34,907 nucleotides of DNA, from positions 1-34,907 of the forward strand of contig DJBL01000165.1 in the NCBI GenBank assembly GCA_002435595.1. The letters are read 5' to 3'. This DNA is from Stenotrophomonas maltophilia (GTDB lineage Bacteria; Pseudomonadota; Gammaproteobacteria; Xanthomonadales; Xanthomonadaceae). Position 1 is the first letter of the stretch. Every line of letters starts with the position of its first letter. A program made the translations under genes and the position numbers. The notes beneath the pieces are model-generated. The model had not been told where the DNA came from. It ran no database searches and was given only the letters and a program-made list of their open reading frames with translations. Positions 30,332 through 34,907 of the stretch are shown piece by piece.

Positions 30332-32697
30332 TGACGCTGTTGGGTCGTGTTGCCGCGCTGTGCGCGTTGTTCGTGGTGTCCCTGCCGGCGCTGGCCGTCA
30401 GCGAGAAGGACCTGCTGCCGGTGGACGAGGCCTTCGGGCTGACCGCGCAGGCGCGTGATCGCGATCGCATCGAGATCAGCTGGAAGATCGCGCCGGGGTA
30501 TTACCTGTACCGCCATCGCACCACGGTCAAGACCGAGCCGGGCTTTACCGCCGAGGCGCTGCAGATGCCGGCCGGCAAGAAGCACCAGGACGACTTCTTC
30601 GGCGAGGTGGAAACCTACCGCGAGCGGCTGACCGCGGTGCTGCCCGGCAAGGCCGAGGACGGCACCGAGACGGTGACGCTGGAAGTGCGCTACCAGGGCT
30701 GCGCCGATGCGGGCGTGTGCTACCCGCCGCAGAAACGCAGCGTCAAGGTGAAGCTGCCCGGCGGCAGCGGCGCCGGTGCCGCGCTGACCAGTGCACCGGC
30801 CAGCGCAGCGGCGGGCCCGTTCACCACGCCGCTGGCCGGTGCCGGCGGCGGTGGCCTTCGCCTGCCGGGCACGGCCAACACCCAGGCGTTGCCGCTGCCC
30901 TCCGAGCGCGCCTTCGGCTTTGATGCGATCGTCGGCGACGCCAACACCGTGCTGCTGCGTTTCAGCCCCGCTCCGGGCTACTACCTGTACCGCGATCGCA
31001 CCTCGCTGAAGCTGGAAGGTGCGCCCGGCCTGCGGGCGGACAAGCCGCTGTGGCCGGCCGCCAAGTCGCACCGCGACGAACACTTCGGCGATGTGGCGGT
31101 GTATTTCGACCAGGTGGACGTGAAGCTGCCGCTGCGCCGCAGCCGCGCCGAGGCCGACGAAGCCACCCTGGTGATCACTTTCCAGGGCTGCCAGACCGAT
31201 GGCATCTGCTACCCGCCGATGACCCGGCGGGTGAAGCTGTCGCTGCCGGCCGGCAAGATCAACGCCAGCGCCGATGAAGTGGCGCACAAGAACGAAGTGA
31301 TCGCGCCGCTGCCGGGCAAGGACAAACGCGCACAGGCGCGCGAGCGCGACGCGGCCGGCCTCGCCACGCAGCCGATGCTGATCCGCCCCAACGAACCGGC
31401 CGCGGTGGCCGTCGATGCCCGCGTGGCCACCGATGCCAGTGCCGACAACGCCCAGCGCACCCGGCCACCGGGTGACGACGCGGCCGCAACCACGCTGATC
31501 GGCGCGCTGCTGCTGGCGCTGCTCGGCGGGCTGATCCTCAACCTGATGCCGTGCGTGCTGCCGATCCTGTCGCTGAAGGTGCTGGGCGTGGCGCAGAGCG
31601 GTGAGAGCCGGCAACGCGCGCGCAGCCATGCGCTCTGGTACACCGCCGGGGTGCTGGTGGCGTTTGCCGCGATCGGTGCACTGGTGCTGGCGCTGCGTGC
31701 GGCCGGCCAGGCGGCGGGCTGGGGCTTCCAGCTGCAGCACCCGTGGTTCATCGCCGCGCTGGTGTACCTGATGTTCACCGTGGGCCTGAGCCTGTCCGGG
31801 GTGTTCACCCTGGGTGGCAGCCTGGGCGGGGTGGGCCAGTCGCTGGCCTCGCGCAGCGGACCGGTCGGCGACTTCTTCACCGGTGTGCTGGCCTGCGTGG
31901 TCGCCAGCCCCTGCGTGGCGCCGTTCATGGGGCTACCGCTGGCGTTCGCGTTCACCGCGCCGCCGGCACAGGCGATCCTGGTGTTCCTGACGCTGGGCCT
32001 GGGCCTGGCGCTGCCGTTCCTGCTGATCGGCTTCATTCCTTCGCTGGCCAAGCGCCTGCCGCGGCCGGGTGCCTGGATGGAAACGCTCAAGCACGTGCTG
32101 GCCTTCCCGATGTACGGCACCGCGATCTGGCTGCTGTGGGTGCTGGGCAAGCAGCGCGGCGTGGATGCGATGACCCTGGTGCTGGGTGGGCTGGTGGTGC
32201 TGGCGCTGGCGCTGTGGTGGTTCGAGCGCAGCCGCTGGCGCAGCCAGCGCGTGGGCGGCCTGCTGGCCACCCTGCTGCTGCTCGCCGCGCTGGTCCCGGT
32301 GTGGGGCGTGACCCGGCTGGCGCCGCCGGCCAAGGCAGCGCTGGCCGCCAGCGACAACGTGGTGGCCTACTCGCCGCAGATGCTCGACCGCCTGCGCCAG
32401 GACAACCGCGTGGTGTTCGTGAACATGACCGCCGACTGGTGCGTGACCTGCAAGGCAAACGAACGCACCGTGCTGGGCACCAGTGCCTTCCACGACACCC
32501 TGCGCCGTACCAACGCGGTGTACATGCGTGGCGACTACACCAACGTGGACCCGCAGATCACCGCCTTCCTGGATGAGCACAAGGCCGTGGGCGTGCCGCT
32601 GTACGTGGTGTACGGCCCGGGCGCGCCGCCGACGGTGCTGCCCACCGTGCTGACCCAGGCAATCGTGGAAGAAGCCCTGCTGCGGACCGCGCGATGA
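30331..32697 (+). CDS. dsbD: thiol:disulfide interchange protein DsbD with duplicated N-terminal domain
   Basis: DsbD moves electrons from cytoplasmic thioredoxin across the inner membrane to periplasmic partners. This one is 788 aa, against about 565 in E. coli, because the N-terminal alpha domain is present twice. The cysteine pairs are C124/C130 (YQGCADAGVCYPP) and C287/C293 (FQGCQTDGICYPP). After a low-complexity linker comes the membrane beta domain of about eight helices, with C408 (LMPCVLPILS) and C528 (VASPCVAPFM). The C-terminal thioredoxin-like gamma domain has C704/C707 (ADWCVTCKAN). A signal peptide is at residues 1-22. ATG at 30331 overlaps the cutA stop (TGATG), with AGAGG upstream; the TTG at 30328 is an alternative. 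Confidence 0.95.
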   Translation: MTLLGRVAALCALFVVSLPALAVSEKDLLPVDEAFGLTAQARDRDRIEISWKIAPGYYLYRHRTTVKTEPGFTAEALQMPAGKKHQDDFFGEVETYRERLTAVLPGKAEDGTETVTLEVRYQGCADAGVCYPPQKRSVKVKLPGGSGAGAALTSAPASAAAGPFTTPLAGAGGGGLRLPGTANTQALPLPSERAFGFDAIVGDANTVLLRFSPAPGYYLYRDRTSLKLEGAPGLRADKPLWPAAKSHRDEHFGDVAVYFDQVDVKLPLRRSRAEADEATLVITFQGCQTDGICYPPMTRRVKLSLPAGKINASADEVAHKNEVIAPLPGKDKRAQARERDAAGLATQPMLIRPNEPAAVAVDARVATDASADNAQRTRPPGDDAAATTLIGALLLALLGGLILNLMPCVLPILSLKVLGVAQSGESRQRARSHALWYTAGVLVAFAAIGALVLALRAAGQAAGWGFQLQHPWFIAALVYLMFTVGLSLSGVFTLGGSLGGVGQSLASRSGPVGDFFTGVLACVVASPCVAPFMGLPLAFAFTAPPAQAILVFLTLGLGLALPFLLIGFIPSLAKRLPRPGAWMETLKHVLAFPMYGTAIWLLWVLGKQRGVDAMTLVLGGLVVLALALWWFERSRWRSQRVGGLLATLLLLAALVPVWGVTRLAPPAKAALAASDNVVAYSPQMLDRLRQDNRVVFVNMTADWCVTCKANERTVLGTSAFHDTLRRTNAVYMRGDYTNVDPQITAFLDEHKAVGVPLYVVYGPGAPPTVLPTVLTQAIVEEALLRTAR

Positions 32698-33248
32698 GCC
32701 TGCGGCCACCCCGCCCGCTGGTGGTGGTGGCCGTCCTGGCTGCGGTGCTGGGCATGGCGGCCGGGGCGTGGTTCTTCAACCGTCCCGCTGCGACGCCGCC
32801 GCCCCCACCGCGCGCGGTCACGCCCACTGCCGGGATCGGCGATGCGATGCCCGCCATCACCCTGCCCGATGTGTCCGGCAAGGCCGTTGACCTGGCCGGT
32901 TTTCGCGGCCGTCCGCTGCTGATCAACGTGTGGGCCAGCTGGTGCGCGCCCTGCGTGGAGGAAATGCCGGCGCTGGCCGCCTTTGCCGCCGCCCAGCCGG
33001 GCGATGGCGTGCAGGTGCTGGGACTGGCGCTGGACACCCCGGAAGGCGTGCGCGATTTCCTGGCCCGGGTGCCGGTGGGCTATCCGATCGTGCTGGACAC
33101 TCCCGGCCCCGCCGATGCCAGCGTGCGGCTGGGCAACCGCCAGGGCCTGCTGCCCTACACCGTGCTGGTGGATGCGCAGGGGCGCATCGTCAAACAGAAG
33201 CTGGGCCCGTTCGACGCGGGCGAAATCGAGGTTTGGGCCACGCGCTGA
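32694..33248 (+). CDS. TlpA/ResA-like periplasmic thioredoxin
   Basis: 184 aa. A signal anchor (about residues 9-28, VVVAVLAAVLGMAAGAWFF) and a Pro-rich spacer precede a thioredoxin fold: INVWASWCAPCVEEMPALAAFA with C84/C87 as the redox pair, then VQVLGLALDTPEG, and LPYTVLVDAQGRIV carrying the cis-proline. Such proteins reduce disulfides in the periplasm, for instance in cytochrome c maturation. The ATGA overlap with dsbD suggests that DsbD is its electron donor, as encoded by one operon. Convergent with the UvrA-like gene; the 66-bp gap holds only GC-rich dyads. Confidence 0.92.
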   Translation: MSLRPPRPLVVVAVLAAVLGMAAGAWFFNRPAATPPPPPRAVTPTAGIGDAMPAITLPDVSGKAVDLAGFRGRPLLINVWASWCAPCVEEMPALAAFAAAQPGDGVQVLGLALDTPEGVRDFLARVPVGYPIVLDTPGPADASVRLGNRQGLLPYTVLVDAQGRIVKQKLGPFDAGEIEVWATR

Positions 33249-33314
33249 AGGGCGCGCGGCGGCGGTATCGGCGGGACCCGGGCACGGTCGCGCGCCGGGC
33301 CCATCGCGCGCCGA

Positions 33315-34907
33315 TCAGGTGAACCAGCGGCGCAGGTACCGCGCCGTGGCGCCGGCCTTGGCCCGGCTGACCTGCGCCGGCGTGCCTGCGGCAACGATCC
33401 GGCCACCCTGCTCGCCCGCACCGGGGCCGACGTCGATCACCCAATCGGCATCGGCCACCACGCGCAGGTCGTGTTCGACCACCACCACCGTGTTGCCCGC
33501 ATCGACCAGCCCGTGCAGCTGGGCCATCAGCTTGTCCACGTCGGCCGGGTGCAGGCCGGTGGTCGGCTCATCCAGCACATACAGACTGCTGCCGTGCTGG
33601 CTGCGCTGCAGCTCGGTGGCCAGCTTGATCCGTTGCGCCTCGCCCCCGGACAACTCGGTGGCCGGCTGGCCCAGCCGCAGGTAGCCCAGGCCGATATCGC
33701 GCAGCAGTTGCAGCGGGCGCTGCACCGGCGCCTCATCGGCGAAGAACAGCAACGCCTCCTCCACGGTCATCGCCAGGACCTGGGCGATGTTGCGGCCGTT
33801 CCATTCCACTTCCAGGGTCTTGGCGTTGTAGCGCTGGCCGTGGCAGGTGGGGCACGGCGCGTACACGCTGGGCATGAACAACAGCTCCACGTGCACGAAG
33901 CCCTCGCCCTCGCAGGTATCGCAGCGGCCCTGGGCCACGTTGAACGAGAACCGCCCGGCACTGTAGCGACGTGCCTTCGCAGTGCGGGTGGCGGCGAACA
34001 GGCGGCGCACATGATCGAACAGGCCGGTATAGGTGGCCAGGTTGGAGCGCGGGGTGCGCCCGATCGGCTTCTGGTCCACGTTGACCAGCCGGGTGATCGC
34101 GCCAGCACCGGCATGCAGGCGCCCGCGGGTGCGTTCGATGGCGGTGGGCACCGGCAGTTCGCTGTCCACTTCCTCCACCACCGGCTCATGGCCCAGGTGC
34201 TCGCCCACCAGTTCCACCAGCGCCTGACTGACCAGGCTGGACTTGCCCGAGCCGGAGACACCGGTGACCGCCGTGAACGCGCCGAGCGGGAAGCGCGCCT
34301 CCAGACCGTGCAGGTTGTTGCGGTGGATGCCGCGCAGTTCCAGCCAGCCCGAGGGCGTGCGTGGCGTGCGCCGCTCCCCGCGGCCGTCGTCGAACAGATA
34401 AGGCGCGGTGACCGAGGCCTGGATCGCACGCAGGCCATCGGGCGGACCGCTGTACAGCACCTGCCCACCGTGCTGCCCCGCACCGGGGCCCACGTCCACC
34501 AGCCAATCGGCCCGGCGCAGCATCTCCAGGTCGTGCTCGACCACGAACAGCGTGTTGCCGGCGGCCTTGAGCTGGTCCAGCGCGCGGTACAAGGCCTCGC
34601 CGTCGGCCGGGTGCAGGCCGGCGGTGGGTTCGTCGAGCACATAGACCACGCCGAACAGGCTGGAGCGGATCTGGGTGGCCAGGCGCAGGCGCTGCAGTTC
34701 GCCGGGCGACAGCGTGGGCGTGGCGCGGTCCATCGACAGGTAACCCAGGCCGAGGGCCTGCAGGGTGCCGATGCGTTCGACCAGGTCATGGGCGATGCGC
34801 TGGGCGGCGATGCGCTTTTCTTCGGACAGATCCGGCGTGCGACGCACATCGCTGCCGCCCACGTGCGCCGGGCCACCGGCCGCGGCGCGCGCCTGCAGGG
34901 CCTTGCG
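33315..34907 (-). CDS. UvrA-like excinuclease ATPase (5' end outside window)
   Basis: 530 residues are visible; the frame is open through the right edge, so the N-terminus with the first Walker A is missing. Seen in order: ABC signature of the first ATPase LSPGELQRLRLAT (Pro replaces the usual Gly of LSGGE), Walker B VVYVLDEPTAGLHP, second Walker A TGVSGSGKSSLVSQALV, a zinc module of the C-x2-C type (RCDTCEGEGFVHV and APCPTCHGQRYN), second signature ELSGGEAQRIKLA, and Walker B LYVLDEPTTGLHP. The shape and divergent first signature suggest a UvrA paralogue (UvrA2 or drug-resistance type) rather than the housekeeping UvrA of nucleotide excision repair. It is convergent with tlpA. Confidence 0.85.
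   Translation of the reverse strand, partial: RKALQARAAAGGPAHVGGSDVRRTPDLSEEKRIAAQRIAHDLVERIGTLQALGLGYLSMDRATPTLSPGELQRLRLATQIRSSLFGVVYVLDEPTAGLHPADGEALYRALDQLKAAGNTLFVVEHDLEMLRRADWLVDVGPGAGQHGGQVLYSGPPDGLRAIQASVTAPYLFDDGRGERRTPRTPSGWLELRGIHRNNLHGLEARFPLGAFTAVTGVSGSGKSSLVSQALVELVGEHLGHEPVVEEVDSELPVPTAIERTRGRLHAGAGAITRLVNVDQKPIGRTPRSNLATYTGLFDHVRRLFAATRTAKARRYSAGRFSFNVAQGRCDTCEGEGFVHVELLFMPSVYAPCPTCHGQRYNAKTLEVEWNGRNIAQVLAMTVEEALLFFADEAPVQRPLQLLRDIGLGYLRLGQPATELSGGEAQRIKLATELQRSQHGSSLYVLDEPTTGLHPADVDKLMAQLHGLVDAGNTVVVVEHDLRVVADADWVIDVGPGAGEQGGRIVAAGTPAQVSRAKAGATARYLRRWFT

Overview
The window is a high-GC gammaproteobacterial chromosome segment of the Xanthomonadaceae, most likely Stenotrophomonas. 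Four things point there: the protein families and their order (priA, an mdtABC/smeIJK-type RND operon, aroG, groESL, cutA-dsbD-tlpA); strong third-position GC bias; several promoters whose -10 box abuts the start codon; and repeated short hairpins flanked by a GTAG tetranucleotide, the signature of the SMAG/REP-like repeats known from S. maltophilia. I see no phage, insertion sequence, integrase, CRISPR array, tRNA or rRNA. This looks like core chromosome.

Layout. 1-619 (-): 5' part of a sigma-70 region-4-like protein. 620-1056: T-rich island and two perfect inverted DnaA boxes in front of priA (1057-3288, +). 3320-8000: gstB-like GST (-), a 62-aa membrane protein (+), a NYN/LOTUS protein (-), type II NADH dehydrogenase (+), two small exported proteins (-) and a GIY-YIG protein (-). 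8016-8926: tandem glycine riboswitch controlling a YicG/TRIC channel. 8917-16505: a 29-bp palindrome, then mdtA-mdtB-mdtC with translational overlaps. 16635-17924 (-): aroG behind an attenuator whose leader peptide carries Tyr-Phe-Trp-Tyr-Tyr-Phe.

17978-19612 (-): a marR - alkylation repair - DUF6616-like operon with a perfect 28-bp palindrome at its promoter. 19665-22762: an OmpR/EnvZ-type two-component system (-) divergent from a secreted two-lobed aspartyl protease (+), with 11-bp-spaced direct repeats between them. 22856-25099: a beta-lactamase-family serine hydrolase (+) convergent with a luciferase-like oxidoreductase (-). 25107-25600: scar of a deleted divergent GST/LysR gene pair. 25618-27901: groES-groEL (-) with a sigma-32 promoter, a CIRCE-like element and several SMAG hairpins. 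28120-29922 (+): secreted multidomain endonuclease I. 29993-33248 (+): cutA-dsbD-tlpA operon. 33315-34907 (-): 3' part of a UvrA paralogue.

Functionally the genes cover replication restart, envelope and redox homeostasis (NDH-2, DsbD/TlpA, GSTs), drug efflux, aromatic amino-acid supply, protein folding and DNA repair. The most interesting material is regulatory: the all-aromatic leader peptide of aroG, the orphan palindrome before the efflux operon, the DnaA-box dyad before priA, and SMAG hairpins whose GTAG provides the stop codon of two genes. No single clearly novel multi-gene system was found.
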